DNA of 64,000 bases from Nocardioides sp. NBC_00368 (GTDB taxonomy: Bacteria > Actinomycetota > Actinomycetes > Propionibacteriales > Nocardioidaceae), in the NCBI RefSeq assembly GCF_036090055.1, contig NZ_CP107970.1, positions 5,167,001-5,231,000 of the forward strand. The letters run 5' to 3'. The translations under genes were made by a program, and so were the position numbers. Positions within the stretch are counted from its first letter, which is position 1. Every line of letters starts with the position of its first letter. The notes below the pieces were generated by a model. It ran no database searches. It was not told where the DNA came from and saw only the letters and a list, made by a program, of their open reading frames with translations. Below are positions 1 through 8,793 of the stretch, piece after piece.

Positions 1-224
1 CGGTCGAGGAGCTCGCCCTCGCCGCCGACGCAGTAGACGCACTCGATGTGGTTGGCGTACCAGAACTCGTTCGTCGTCCCGGCAGGGATGTTGGTCTCGT
101 GGAAGGAGAAACCGACGCCCTCGCGGGCCAGGACGATCCGGCGGCTGCGCCAGGTCCCGTGCTCCGACTCGACGCGTACGTCTCGGTCGGTGTCGTCGAG
201 GTCTTCCAGATAGGTGACGCGCAT
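1..224 (-). CDS. ectC: L-ectoine synthase EctC (N-terminal part, runs off the window)
   Basis: Only the first 74 or so residues are present; the gene continues leftwards beyond base 1. The product should cyclise N-gamma-acetyl-diaminobutyrate to ectoine in the cytoplasm, the last step of compatible-solute synthesis. The translation starts MRVTYLEDLDDTDRDV and contains GFSFHETNIPAGT and the cupin-like ANHIECVYCVGGEGE, typical of EctC. The ATG at 224 is preceded by a GAGAG Shine-Dalgarno, and the gene lies 28 bp downstream of the ectB stop codon, so it is the third gene of an ectA-ectB-ectC operon. Family assignment is secure; completeness cannot be judged. Confidence 0.93.
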   Translation of the reverse strand, partial: MRVTYLEDLDDTDRDVRVESEHGTWRSRRIVLAREGVGFSFHETNIPAGTTNEFWYANHIECVYCVGGEGELLD

Positions 225-252
225 GTTCTCTCGATTCAGGTGTCAGGGCAGG

Positions 253-2148
253 TCAGGCCGCGGTGGCGTCGCCGAGGACCGATGCGGTGGCCTCCTCGAG
301 GACGGCGAGACCGCGGGCGAGCTCCTCGGAGGTGATGGTCAGCGGCGGCATCGTCTTGAGGACCTCGTCCTCGGGCCCGGAGGTCTCGACCAGCAGGCCG
401 TTCTCGTACGCCGCCGCCGCGATCTTCCCGGCCGAGCTGGCGTCCGGGAAGGCGATGCCGGTCAGGAGACCTCGGCCGCGGACGGCCGCACCTTCGTAGC
501 GTTCGGCGATCTTCGTCAGCCCCGTACGCAGCTCGGTGGCCTTCGCCTGGACGTCCTTCTGGAAGGAGTCGTCGGCCCAGTACGTCTCCAAGGCCACCCG
601 GGCGGTGACGAAGGCGAGGTTGTGACCGCGGAAGGTGCCGTTGTGCTCGCCGGGCTCGAACTGGTCGAGGTCGGGCCGGATCAGGGTCAGCGCCATCGGC
701 AGGCCGAAGCCGGAGATCGACTTCGACAGGCAGACGATGTCGGGGGTGAACCCGGCCTCCTCGAAGCTGAAGAAGGTGCCGGTCCGGCCGCAGCCGGCCT
801 GCACGTCGTCGAGGATCAGGATGATGTCGTGCTCGCGGCACAGGTCCGAGAGCGCCTTGAGCCACTCCAGCCGGGCGGCGCTGAGGCCGCCCTCGCCCTG
901 GACGGACTCCACGATGATCGCGGCCGGCTTGTCGACGCCGGAGCCGCTGTCCTGGAGCACCCGCTCCAGCCACATGAAGTCGTCGACGGCACCGTTGAAG
1001 TAGTCGTCGTACGGGATCTTCGAGCTGTTGGTCAGCGGGATGCCCGCGCCCCTGCGCTTCATCGAGTTGCCGGTCACCGACAGCGAGCCGAGCGTCATCC
1101 CGTGGAAGGCGTTGGTGAAGGACAGCACGTGCTGGCGTCCGGTCGCCTTTCGGGCCAGCTTGAGAGCGGCCTCGACGGAGTTGGTCCCGGTCGGGCCGGG
1201 GAACATCACCTTGTAGTCGAGGTTGCGCGGCTCGAGGATCAGGTCCGAGAAGGCCTGCAGGAAGTCCCGCTTGGCGCTGGTGTGCATGTCCAGCGAGTGC
1301 ACGATGCGGCCCTCGCGCAGGTAGTCGAGCAGGGGATCGAGCAGCGCGGGGTTGTTGTGTCCGTAGTTGAGCGCGCCGGCTCCGGCGAAGAAGTCCAGGA
1401 ACTCTCGCCCGTCCTCGCTGGTGACGGTGGAGCCCTGGGAGTGGGTCATCACCGCCGGCCAGCTGCGGCAGTAGCTGCGGACCTGCGACTCGAGGGAGTC
1501 GAAGATCGCGGTGGTGGGTTCGGCGGTCGTCGTCATGGACATGACACCTCCGTGTGTCGTCGATCCCGAGGGGGCGTTCCCCTCGGGTCGTGCGGTCGAG
1601 AACGGGCCGATGCGGAACAACAGCTCCGCGTCGTGCCCGTCAGGGAACATCTCCGCCTCGAAGAGCGGCGTGCGCTCGATCGAGGCGTTGCGTGCGTTCG
1701 CGAACGAGGTGAACAGCGCGATGGAGGCGCTGTTGTCCGCGGTGATGGTCGTCTCCAGGCGGCGTACTGCCGGGTCGCCGGAGAGGTGATGTTCTGCGGG
1801 GCCGGAGAGACTGTCGACGAGCTCGTCGAGCATGCGACGGGCCAGACCCTGGCCGCGGTGCCGTTCGTCGACGGCGACCTGCCAGATCATCAGGGTCTCC
1901 GGCTCGTCCGGCCGGCGGTAGCCGATGACGAATCCTCCTGGATCGTCATCGACGGTCGCGACGATCGACGTCGCCGCGAAGTCGCGCGCCCACAGCAGGT
2001 AGGCGTACGAGGTGTTGACGTCGAGTACCCGAGATTCCCGTGCCATCCGCCACAGATGCTGACCGTCCTCGAGGGTCGGTGAGCGGAAGTCGACTCGGGT
2101 AGCCGACTCCGGGCGGGGCACGCTGCCATTCGAATTGCGATGTGGCAT
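253..2148 (-). CDS. ectAB: Fused diaminobutyrate acetyltransferase (EctA) and diaminobutyrate-2-oxoglutarate aminotransferase (EctB)
   Basis: One uninterrupted 631-codon frame holds two ectoine enzymes. Residues 1-185 are a GNAT-type EctA (VLDVNTSYAYLLWARDFAAT; acetyl-CoA loop DERHRGQGLARRM near 95-107). After a linker of about 17 residues, EctB starts at M203 or M205 (IFDSLESQVRSYCRSW) with the PLP-dependent class III aminotransferase body, including the ILDDVQAGCGRTG and SKSISGFGLP (Schiff-base Lys) motifs. EctB makes L-diaminobutyrate from aspartate semialdehyde and EctA acetylates it. The two are normally separate genes; here ectA has no stop codon before ectB. An internal Shine-Dalgarno and two ATGs (1542, 1536) mean free EctB could also be made. 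The start at 2148 follows a CGAGG-type site. Confidence 0.9.
   Translation of the reverse strand: MPHRNSNGSVPRPESATRVDFRSPTLEDGQHLWRMARESRVLDVNTSYAYLLWARDFAATSIVATVDDDPGGFVIGYRRPDEPETLMIWQVAVDERHRGQGLARRMLDELVDSLSGPAEHHLSGDPAVRRLETTITADNSASIALFTSFANARNASIERTPLFEAEMFPDGHDAELLFRIGPFSTARPEGNAPSGSTTHGGVMSMTTTAEPTTAIFDSLESQVRSYCRSWPAVMTHSQGSTVTSEDGREFLDFFAGAGALNYGHNNPALLDPLLDYLREGRIVHSLDMHTSAKRDFLQAFSDLILEPRNLDYKVMFPGPTGTNSVEAALKLARKATGRQHVLSFTNAFHGMTLGSLSVTGNSMKRRGAGIPLTNSSKIPYDDYFNGAVDDFMWLERVLQDSGSGVDKPAAIIVESVQGEGGLSAARLEWLKALSDLCREHDIILILDDVQAGCGRTGTFFSFEEAGFTPDIVCLSKSISGFGLPMALTLIRPDLDQFEPGEHNGTFRGHNLAFVTARVALETYWADDSFQKDVQAKATELRTGLTKIAERYEGAAVRGRGLLTGIAFPDASSAGKIAAAAYENGLLVETSGPEDEVLKTMPPLTITSEELARGLAVLEEATASVLGDATAA
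1536..1587 (-). promoter_or_regulatory. Internal ectB ribosome binding site preceded by a stem-loop, inside the ectAB frame
   Basis: On the coding strand a perfect 9-bp stem with a 5-base loop (arms 1565-1573 and 1579-1587) lies 13 bases before a GGAGG (1551-1547). That GGAGG is 4 bases from ATG 1542 and 10 bases from ATG 1536. This looks like a former intergenic region now read through by the ectA frame; it could allow independent EctB initiation or mark transcript processing. Confidence 0.6.
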
Positions 2149-2316
2149 CGCCTCGCGACGCTAACAGGATGTAGGACGTAAGGCCCGGGAGGAGTCCGCA
2201 CTGCGATATGCGGGCGGACGGGTGGCACGTCGCTGCCGCCGATGCTTGTGTGCGGTGGCGTGCTCTAGTGTGCGGCTGGGAGCTGATGCGCCCAGTCGAC
2301 GACCGGGAGGATGAGG

Positions 2317-2991
2317 ATGGCCACGCTTCAGGGCTTGGATCGCGGGTTGGCGGCACTGGCTTTCGTCTCCCAGAATCCGGCCGGCGTCACGGTGGCCGAC
2401 GTCGCCGCCCACCTCGACGTGGACCGCGCGATCGCATATCGCATCGTGGCCACGCTGGAGGCGCGCGCCCTGGTCACGCAGGGGCGCAACAAGCGGCTGC
2501 GTCTCGGTGCCGGCGTGATCGCGCTGGCGGGTCGCTTCTCGTCCCAGCTGATCCAGGCGGCCGAGCCGTCCCTGCAGGATCTCGCCGACGAGGTGGGGGC
2601 CCCGGCGTTCCTGACGGTCGCCCATGGCGAGGACGAGTGCGTCCCGGTGCTGGAGGCCGACCCGAAGGTGGGGCAGGGGCCGGTGCGCGTGGGCTACCGG
2701 ATCGGGTTGCGCTACCCGCTGGACAGGGGAGCGAGCGGGATCGCGATCCTCGCGCTCGCCGAGCCGCGGCCGGGGGACTCGACGGCGGTGCGCGAGGCGC
2801 GCGAGCTCGGCTACAGCCACACCGCGGGCGAGCTGCAGCGCGGTGCGGTCGGGGTCGCTGTCGGCTTCGAGGCCCCCGGGCACCTGCGGGCGTCCGTCGG
2901 AATCGTCACGATGGACGACATCGACCCGGCCGAGGTCGGCCCGTTGGTGGATGCCGCCGCGCGTCGCCTGGCCGAGCTCGGCGTGGGCTGA
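2317..2991 (+). CDS. IclR-family transcriptional regulator of homogentisate genes
   Basis: A 224-residue regulator with an N-terminal winged helix-turn-helix (about 5-65; VTVADVAAHLDVDRAIAYRI) and a C-terminal IclR effector domain. It sits directly upstream of hmgA and fahA, and IclR proteins (HmgR type) commonly control homogentisate degradation in response to pathway intermediates. The ATG at 2317 is chosen because GGGAGG ends 6 bases before it; the ATG at 2311 abuts the same GGGAGG with no spacing. The dyads at 3035-3072 are its likely target. The 162-bp gap to the divergent ectA contains two TGTGCGG sequences resembling those half-sites, so autoregulation is possible but unproven. Confidence 0.85.
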   Translation: MATLQGLDRGLAALAFVSQNPAGVTVADVAAHLDVDRAIAYRIVATLEARALVTQGRNKRLRLGAGVIALAGRFSSQLIQAAEPSLQDLADEVGAPAFLTVAHGEDECVPVLEADPKVGQGPVRVGYRIGLRYPLDRGASGIAILALAEPRPGDSTAVREARELGYSHTAGELQRGAVGVAVGFEAPGHLRASVGIVTMDDIDPAEVGPLVDAAARRLAELGVG

Positions 2992-3004
2992 GCCGGCCGG
3001 TCTC

Positions 3005-3077
3005 TTGACGGCGTGTGGGCGGCCGTCCTACTTTTGCGCTTAGAGCGCACATAAATGTGCGTTCAACGCACAAGGAG
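3005..3077 (+). promoter_or_regulatory. hmgA promoter with three overlapping operator dyads and ribosome binding site
   Basis: A sigma-70-type promoter is readable: -35 TTGACG (3005-3010), 18-bp spacer, -10 TACTTT (3029-3034). Directly downstream lie three perfect inverted repeats: TGCGCT-TAG-AGCGCA (3035-3049), CGCACAT-AA-ATGTGCG (3046-3061) and TGTGCGTT-C-AACGCACA (3056-3072). Their centres are about 11 bp apart, one helical turn. AAGGAG (3072-3077) is 5 bases before the hmgA ATG. The position over the start site suggests repression by the adjacent IclR protein. Confidence 0.75.
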
Positions 3078-3082
3078 CACAC

Positions 3083-4264
3083 ATGCCGTACTACCACTCC
3101 GTCGGCGCCGTTCCCCCGAAGCGGCACACCCAGCACCGCGACGAGGCCGGGAACCTCTACTTCGAGGAGCTCATGGGGGAGGAGGGCTTCTCCTCCGACT
3201 CCTCGCTGCTCTACCACCGGAACATCCCGTCAGCCGTGCGTGAGTACCGCTCATGGGAGCTGAACGACCAGTCCCTCGTGCCCAACCACCCGCTCATCCC
3301 GCGGCACCTGTCGACCCACAAGCTCTTCGAGGAGGGCACGACGGGCATCGACGCGGTGACGGGCCGTCGCCTGTTGCTCGGCAACGACGACGTACGGCTG
3401 GCCTACGTCGTGGCCGACGCGGCCAGCCCGCACTACCGCAACGCGCTCGGCGACGAGTGCCTGTACGTCGAGAAGGGCGCCGGGCGCGTCGAGACGGTGT
3501 TCGGCGACCTCGAGGTGGCGGACGGCGACTACGTGATCATTCCCCGCGCGACCACGTACCGCGTCGTTCCGGACGGTGTGCTGCGGATCTACGTCATCGA
3601 GGCCAACTCCCACATCGGGCCGGCTCGCAACTACCTCTCGAAGCACGGGCAGCTCCTCGAGCACGCTCCGTTCTGCGAACGGGACTTCCGGCTGCCCGAG
3701 GGGCCGAAGGTGGTCGAGGGCGAGGACGTCGAGGTCTACATCAAGCACCGCGGACCGGATGGGATCGCCGGGACCGTGCACGTGCTGCCGCACCACCCGT
3801 TCGACGTCGTCGGCTGGGACGGGTGCCTCTACCCGTACGTGTTCAACATCCGTGACTTCGAGCCGATCACCGGCAAGATCCACCAGCCGCCGCCGGTGCA
3901 CCAGGTCTTCGAGGGCAACAACTTCGTCATTTGCAACTTCGTGCCGCGTAAGGTCGACTACCACCCGCTCGCGATCCCCGTGCCCTACTACCACTCCAAC
4001 GTCGACTCCGACGAGGTGATGTTCTACTGCGGCGGCGACTACGAGGCGCGCAAGGGCTCCGGCATCGGGCAGGGCTCGATCTCGTTGCATCCGGGCGGTC
4101 ATCCGCACGGCCCGCAGCCGGGTGCGTACGAGCGCAGCATCGGGGCCGAGTTCTTCGACGAGCTCGCCGTCATGGTCGACACCTTCCGTCCGCTCCTTCT
4201 GGGTGAGGCCGGCCGCGCGACCGATGACGGAACCTACGCGTACTCGTGGGAGCGCAACCGGTGA
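3083..4264 (+). CDS. hmgA: Homogentisate 1,2-dioxygenase
   Basis: This 393-residue non-haem Fe(II) dioxygenase cleaves the homogentisate ring to maleylacetoacetate in tyrosine/phenylalanine catabolism. The cupin-like iron site is visible: YYHSNVDSDEV (H304, E311) and HPGGHPHGPQPG (H340/H342). Length and the MPYYHSVG start are typical of the shorter bacterial HmgA group. ATG 3083 has AAGGAG at ideal spacing. It is followed 46 bp later by fahA. No separate maleylacetoacetate isomerase gene is visible in the window, so that step is encoded elsewhere or handled differently. Regulation is likely by the upstream IclR protein. Confidence 0.93.
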   Translation: MPYYHSVGAVPPKRHTQHRDEAGNLYFEELMGEEGFSSDSSLLYHRNIPSAVREYRSWELNDQSLVPNHPLIPRHLSTHKLFEEGTTGIDAVTGRRLLLGNDDVRLAYVVADAASPHYRNALGDECLYVEKGAGRVETVFGDLEVADGDYVIIPRATTYRVVPDGVLRIYVIEANSHIGPARNYLSKHGQLLEHAPFCERDFRLPEGPKVVEGEDVEVYIKHRGPDGIAGTVHVLPHHPFDVVGWDGCLYPYVFNIRDFEPITGKIHQPPPVHQVFEGNNFVICNFVPRKVDYHPLAIPVPYYHSNVDSDEVMFYCGGDYEARKGSGIGQGSISLHPGGHPHGPQPGAYERSIGAEFFDELAVMVDTFRPLLLGEAGRATDDGTYAYSWERNR

Positions 4265-4310
4265 GCTGCCCCGCGTCCCTGTTCGACACCCGCTACGCAA
4301 AGGACCTCGT

Positions 4311-5486
4311 GTGACCACCATCAGCATTCCGGAGGGCTCGCTCTACGGCTTGGCCAACCTTTCCTACGGCGTCTACTCCGTCGCCGGACAGGACCCGCGG
4401 GTCGGTGTCCGGCTGGGCGACCACGTGGTCGACCTGGCGCTCCTGCTCGGCGACGACGTCTTCGCCACCGGCAGCCTCAACCCGTTCATGGCGCAGGGAC
4501 ACGAGCGCTGGGTCGAGGTCCGCGCATCGATCACGGAGAGGATCCAGGGCGACGTGCCGGACGCGGCCGTGCACGACCTCGGGTCGGTCACGCTGCACCT
4601 TCCGTTCGAGGTCGCGGACTACGTCGACTTCTACGCCTCCGAGCATCACGCCTCCAACCTCGGCCGGCTGTTCCGCCCGGAGGCCGCCGAGCCCCTGATG
4701 CCCAACTGGAAGCACCTGCCCGTCGGCTATCACGGCCGGTCCTCCTCCATCGTGGTCTCGGGCACGGAGATCGTCCGCCCGTCCGGCCAGCGGAAGAGCC
4801 CCGACGAGGAGCTGCCGGTCTTCGGGCCTTCGGTCCGCCTCGACATCGAGGCCGAGCTGGGCTTCGTCGTCGGCACCGGCAACGAGATGGGCACCAGCAT
4901 CCCCGCCGAGGATGCCGAGCGGCACATCTTCGGTGTGGTCCTGTTCAACGACTGGTCGGCGCGCGACATCCAGGCCTGGGAGTACGTCCCGCTCGGCCCG
5001 AACCTCGGCAAGTCCTTCGCCTCGACGGTCTCGCCCTGGGTCGTTCCCCTCCTGGCGCTGGACGCCGCTCGGGTCCCGACCCCCGGCCAGGATCCCGCCG
5101 TCCTGCCCTACCTGCAGATGCGGCGTCCCTGGGGCCTGGACATCGAGTTCGAGGTGGACTGGAACGGCCAGGTCGTGTCCCGGCCGCCGTACGCAGCGAT
5201 GTACTGGTCACCCGCGCAGATGCTCGCTCACCAGACCGTCAACGGTGCGCCCAGCCGTACCGGTGACCTGTTCGCCTCCGGGACGATCTCCGGCCCGGAG
5301 CGCGACCAGCGAGGCGCGTTCATCGAGCTGACCTGGGGCGGCACCGAGCCGGTCGAGGTCAACGGCGTAGTGCGCACGTTCCTGGAGGACGGCGACGAGA
5401 TCGTCCTGAGCGCCACCGCGCCCGGAGCCGACGGCGCCCGGATCGGCTTCGGCGAGGCTCGCGGACGGATCGTGGGCAAGGCCTGA
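4311..5486 (+). CDS. fahA: Fumarylacetoacetase
   Basis: This 391-residue enzyme hydrolyses fumarylacetoacetate to fumarate and acetoacetate, the last step of homogentisate degradation. Family signatures are clear: an N-terminal SH3-like domain, DYVDFYASEHHASNLG, PVGYHGRSSSIV and NDWSARDIQAWEY, with the metal and substrate residues of the FAH fold. The GTG at 4311 is preceded by AAGGAC at about 5 bases; an upstream ATG in the same frame (4122) lies inside hmgA and has no support. Same operon as hmgA. It converges on the lacI-type gene with only 21 bp between stop codons. Confidence 0.93.
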   Translation: MTTISIPEGSLYGLANLSYGVYSVAGQDPRVGVRLGDHVVDLALLLGDDVFATGSLNPFMAQGHERWVEVRASITERIQGDVPDAAVHDLGSVTLHLPFEVADYVDFYASEHHASNLGRLFRPEAAEPLMPNWKHLPVGYHGRSSSIVVSGTEIVRPSGQRKSPDEELPVFGPSVRLDIEAELGFVVGTGNEMGTSIPAEDAERHIFGVVLFNDWSARDIQAWEYVPLGPNLGKSFASTVSPWVVPLLALDAARVPTPGQDPAVLPYLQMRRPWGLDIEFEVDWNGQVVSRPPYAAMYWSPAQMLAHQTVNGAPSRTGDLFASGTISGPERDQRGAFIELTWGGTEPVEVNGVVRTFLEDGDEIVLSATAPGADGARIGFGEARGRIVGKA

Positions 5487-5507
5487 CCGAGCCGATCGCT
5501 TGCCGGA

Positions 5508-6512
5508 TCAGGCAGACGTACGCCGCACCAGCTCGGGCGCGAAGACGACCCGCCGCGGGATGGTGGTGCCGCCGTCGAGCTGGGCGAGGAGAAGCCGGAC
5601 GGCCTCCCTCGCCATGTCTCCTATCGGGTTCTTGACCGTGGTGAGCGGGGGAGTGGTGCGCTCGGCGATGCCGAGGTCGTCGTAGCCGACGACCGCGATG
5701 TCGTCGGGGACGCGGCGGCCGGCCCGGCCGAGCGCACGGAGCGCGCCCGCCGCCATCAGGTCGGAGGCGACCATCAGGCCGTCGATGTCCGGATGGGCGC
5801 GCAGCAGCACCTCGCAGGCGGCCTCGCCGCCGTCCTCGGTGAAGTCGCCCTCGACGACCGCGTCGGTGGCGAGCCCGGCAGCCTCGAGTGCGGCCCGCCA
5901 TCCGGCGGCCCGGTCGGTGCCTGCGCTCATGTCGATGGGACCGGTGATGGTGCCGATGCGACGGCAGCCACGCTCGATCAGGATGTTCGTGACCTCGCGA
6001 GCACCGGCGATGTTGTCGGGATCGGTGTAGAAGACCTTCTCCGCGCCGGTCAACGGCCGGCCGATGAACGCGACCGGCAGCCCGATGGCCGCGAGGTGGT
6101 CGGCGAGCGCATCGTTGCGGTGGTGGGAGACGACGATCGCGCCGTCGACGTGCCCGCCGCGTAGGTAGCGCAGCGTCCGCTGCATCTCGTCGCCCGGCTG
6201 GGCGATCAGCAGCACGACCTGCAGGTCGCGCTGGGCGAGAGCCTGGGTCACCACGTGCAGGGTGCGGGCGAAGAACGGGTCGGCGAAGACGCGCTCGTCC
6301 GACTCCGGCACGACCATCGCGACGGTTTCGGTCCGTCGCGTCACCAGGGAGCGGGCAGCCGGGTTGGGGACATACCCCAGCGTCCGCACGGCCTCGGCGA
6401 CGGCCTCCGCCGCCTTCGCCGAGACGCGCGAGCCGCCGTTGATGGCGCGCGACGCGGTCGCCCGGCTGACACCAGCCAGCCGGGCGACCTCGTCGAGCGT
6501 GGGCATGTTCAC
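5508..6512 (-). CDS. LacI-family regulator of the beta-glucoside operon (CebR-like)
   Basis: About 334 residues: an N-terminal LacI helix-turn-helix (TLDEVARLAGVSRATASRAI) followed by a periplasmic-binding-protein-like sugar sensor domain. It is the last gene of the ABC transporter/GH1 operon. The GTG at 6512 overlaps the upstream stop by 4 bases (GTGA), indicating translational coupling; ATG 6506, two codons later, is an alternative start. Two operators of the AGCGCT-centred CebR/LacI type occur at the operon promoter (11115-11134, 11207-11222) and are its probable targets. Cellobiose or a related beta-glucoside is the likely inducer, inferred from the GH1 neighbour and operator type. Confidence 0.9.
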   Translation of the reverse strand: MNMPTLDEVARLAGVSRATASRAINGGSRVSAKAAEAVAEAVRTLGYVPNPAARSLVTRRTETVAMVVPESDERVFADPFFARTLHVVTQALAQRDLQVVLLIAQPGDEMQRTLRYLRGGHVDGAIVVSHHRNDALADHLAAIGLPVAFIGRPLTGAEKVFYTDPDNIAGAREVTNILIERGCRRIGTITGPIDMSAGTDRAAGWRAALEAAGLATDAVVEGDFTEDGGEAACEVLLRAHPDIDGLMVASDLMAAGALRALGRAGRRVPDDIAVVGYDDLGIAERTTPPLTTVKNPIGDMAREAVRLLLAQLDGGTTIPRRVVFAPELVRRTSA

Positions 6513-7966
6513 GGGCGGGCCGGCACCCGGTTGTTGGCGGCGACATCGGCGAACCAGAGACCGCTGTCCTTCAGGGTCCGCACCTGGGTCTCGAAGTCCA
6601 CGTGCACGATCCCGAAGCGGTGCGCGTAGCCGTAGCTCCACTCGAAGTTGTCGAGCAGGGACCACGCGAAGTAGCCGCGTACGTCAGCACCCTTCTCGAT
6701 CGCGTCGAGCGTCGCGCGCAGGTGCTGGTCGATGTAGTCGAGACGGGCGATGTCGTGCACTGCCCCGTCCTCGACCACGTCGTCATAGTAGGCGCCGTTC
6801 TCGGTGATGTAGATCGGCGGGGCACCGTATTCGTCGCTGAGCCGGGTCAACAGCCGGGTCAGCCACACCGGGTCGATCTCCCAGTCGCGGGCGGTCGTGG
6901 CACGACCTGTGCGCGGGGTGACGAACTCGGCACCGGGGTACGGGTTTCCCCGCGGCATGTCGGAGTGGACGAGCCGGCTGCCCAGCACCTCGTCGGGGTC
7001 GATCTCGAACGGCTTCGCCGCGATGGCGTTGCCGAAGTAGAAGTTGATCCCGAGCACGTCGAGCGGCGCCGAGATGACCTCGAGGTCGCCCTCGAGCACC
7101 CAGTCCTGCCACGGCCGGCCCTGGAAGGTCAGCCCCTCGGTGTCGGCGGCGAGGTCGTCGGCGTACTTGCCTCGGAACAGCGGCTCGAAGAACACCCGGT
7201 TGTGCAGGCCGTCGATCCGCCGGGTCATGTCGACGTCCTCTGGACGGTCGGCGTCGTAGGGGTCGACGACCGTCGGGTTGAGGGTGATGCCGAGGGACTT
7301 CCCGTTCTCCGGAGTCGCGCCGCGGCTGCGCAGCTCGTTGACGACGAGGCCGTGGCCGAGCATGAGGTGGTGAGCAGCGACGATGCCGGCGACACCCTCC
7401 TGGCGGCCCGGCGCGTGCTGGCCACCGGAGTAGCCGAGGAACGCCGAGCACCACGGCTCGTTCAGCGTCGTCCAGTTGTCGACGCGGTCGGAGAGCGCGT
7501 CGTAGACGGTCGTGGCGTACTCCACGAACCGGTAGGCGGTGTCCCGGTTGGTCCAGCCGCCCTGGTCCTCCAGAGCCTGCGGCAGGTCCCAGTGGTAGAG
7601 CGTGATCCACGGTGCGATCTCGGCCTCGAGCAGCTCGTCGACGAGACGGCTGTAGAAGTCGAGCCCCGCCTCGTTGACCTTGCCGCCGTCGGGCCGGATC
7701 CGCGGCCACGCCGTCGAGAACCGGTACGAGGCCAGGTTGAGGCGCTTCATCAGCGCGACGTCCTCGGGCATCCGGTGGTAGTGGTCGCAGGCCACATCGC
7801 CGGTGTCGCCGTTGAGGATGGCTCCGGGGACCCGAGAGAAGGTGTCCCAGTTGCTCGGCGTACGTCCGTCCTCGTCGACCGCCCCCTCGATCTGGTAGGA
7901 CGCTGTGGCAGCGCCCCAGAGGAAGTTCTCGGGGAAGGTTCGGCCCGGGTAGATCGAGCTGGTCAT
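6509..7966 (-). CDS. Glycoside hydrolase family 1 beta-glucosidase
   Basis: A 485-residue cytoplasmic GH1 enzyme with no signal peptide. The acid/base motif TLNEPW and the nucleophile motif ITENGA are intact, and the N-terminal FLWGAATASYQIEGA is typical of beta-glucosidases. It should hydrolyse imported cellobiose or cello-oligosaccharides to glucose. The ATG at 7966 overlaps the upstream permease stop by 4 bases (ATGA), and the gene's own stop overlaps the lacI-type start, so it is translated as part of one operon. Exact aglycone preference cannot be read from the sequence. Confidence 0.93.
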   Translation of the reverse strand: MTSSIYPGRTFPENFLWGAATASYQIEGAVDEDGRTPSNWDTFSRVPGAILNGDTGDVACDHYHRMPEDVALMKRLNLASYRFSTAWPRIRPDGGKVNEAGLDFYSRLVDELLEAEIAPWITLYHWDLPQALEDQGGWTNRDTAYRFVEYATTVYDALSDRVDNWTTLNEPWCSAFLGYSGGQHAPGRQEGVAGIVAAHHLMLGHGLVVNELRSRGATPENGKSLGITLNPTVVDPYDADRPEDVDMTRRIDGLHNRVFFEPLFRGKYADDLAADTEGLTFQGRPWQDWVLEGDLEVISAPLDVLGINFYFGNAIAAKPFEIDPDEVLGSRLVHSDMPRGNPYPGAEFVTPRTGRATTARDWEIDPVWLTRLLTRLSDEYGAPPIYITENGAYYDDVVEDGAVHDIARLDYIDQHLRATLDAIEKGADVRGYFAWSLLDNFEWSYGYAHRFGIVHVDFETQVRTLKDSGLWFADVAANNRVPARP

Positions 7967-8793
7967 CCTTTGACGGCTCCTTGCATGATGCCGGACACCA
8001 GGTGGCGTCCGGTGGCGATGAACAACAGAAGTAGGGGTACGGTCGCGAGGATCGTTCCGGCCTGGACCAGGGCCATGTCGGCATGTCCCTGACCGGGCGC
8101 GACCTTGAGTGCGTCGAGCGCGGTCTGCAGGGTCTGTACGTCGGACCCCTGCAGCACGATCAGCGGCCACATGAAGTCGGTCCACACCTGCATGAAGGTG
8201 AACAGACCGAGGATCGCCATCGCCGGACGAGCTGCCGGGATCGCGACGGTCCAGAACGTACGGATCATGGACGCGCCGTCGACGCGTGCGGCGTCGATGA
8301 GCTCGTCGGGGATCGCGTCGACGAGGTATTGCCTCATGAAGAAGACACCGAACGCGGTCACCACCCACGGCAGGATCACGGCGGCGTGCGTGCCGGTCAG
8401 GCCGAGGTTGGAGAACTGCTTGAGCATCGGCACCAGGGCCAGCTGGGTCGGCACCGCCAAGGTGGCGACGACGAAGACCATTCCCGCGTTGGAGCCGCGG
8501 AAGCGGAGCTTGGCGAACGAGTAGCCGGCCAGGGTCGAGAACAGCACCACCGAGGCAGCCGAGATCCCGGAGACGATGATCGAGTTGAGCAGCGCCGACC
8601 AGAAGTCGATCCGGTCGAAGACCCGGCCGGCGTTCTCGAGGAAATGCCCTCCTGGGACCAGCGGCGGAGGCGACTGGATCGCCCGCTGCCGGGTGACCGA
8701 GCCGATCACGAAGGACCAGTAGAGGGGGAAGGCCGAGCCCAGCAGGAATGCCGTGAGCAGGCCGTAGACGAGGAATCCAGGTCTCCTACTCAT
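7963..8793 (-). CDS. ABC sugar transporter permease (MalG/CebG type)
   Basis: This 276-residue inner-membrane permease of the CUT1 sugar family has six predicted hydrophobic segments and the cytoplasmic EAA loop DAARVDGASMIRTF that docks the ATPase. It pairs with the permease encoded upstream. The start overlaps the preceding stop (ATGA). No ATPase gene is present in the operon, which is usual for actinobacterial CUT1 importers that share an MsiK-type ATPase encoded elsewhere. Confidence 0.92.
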   Translation of the reverse strand: MSRRPGFLVYGLLTAFLLGSAFPLYWSFVIGSVTRQRAIQSPPPLVPGGHFLENAGRVFDRIDFWSALLNSIIVSGISAASVVLFSTLAGYSFAKLRFRGSNAGMVFVVATLAVPTQLALVPMLKQFSNLGLTGTHAAVILPWVVTAFGVFFMRQYLVDAIPDELIDAARVDGASMIRTFWTVAIPAARPAMAILGLFTFMQVWTDFMWPLIVLQGSDVQTLQTALDALKVAPGQGHADMALVQAGTILATVPLLLLFIATGRHLVSGIMQGAVKG

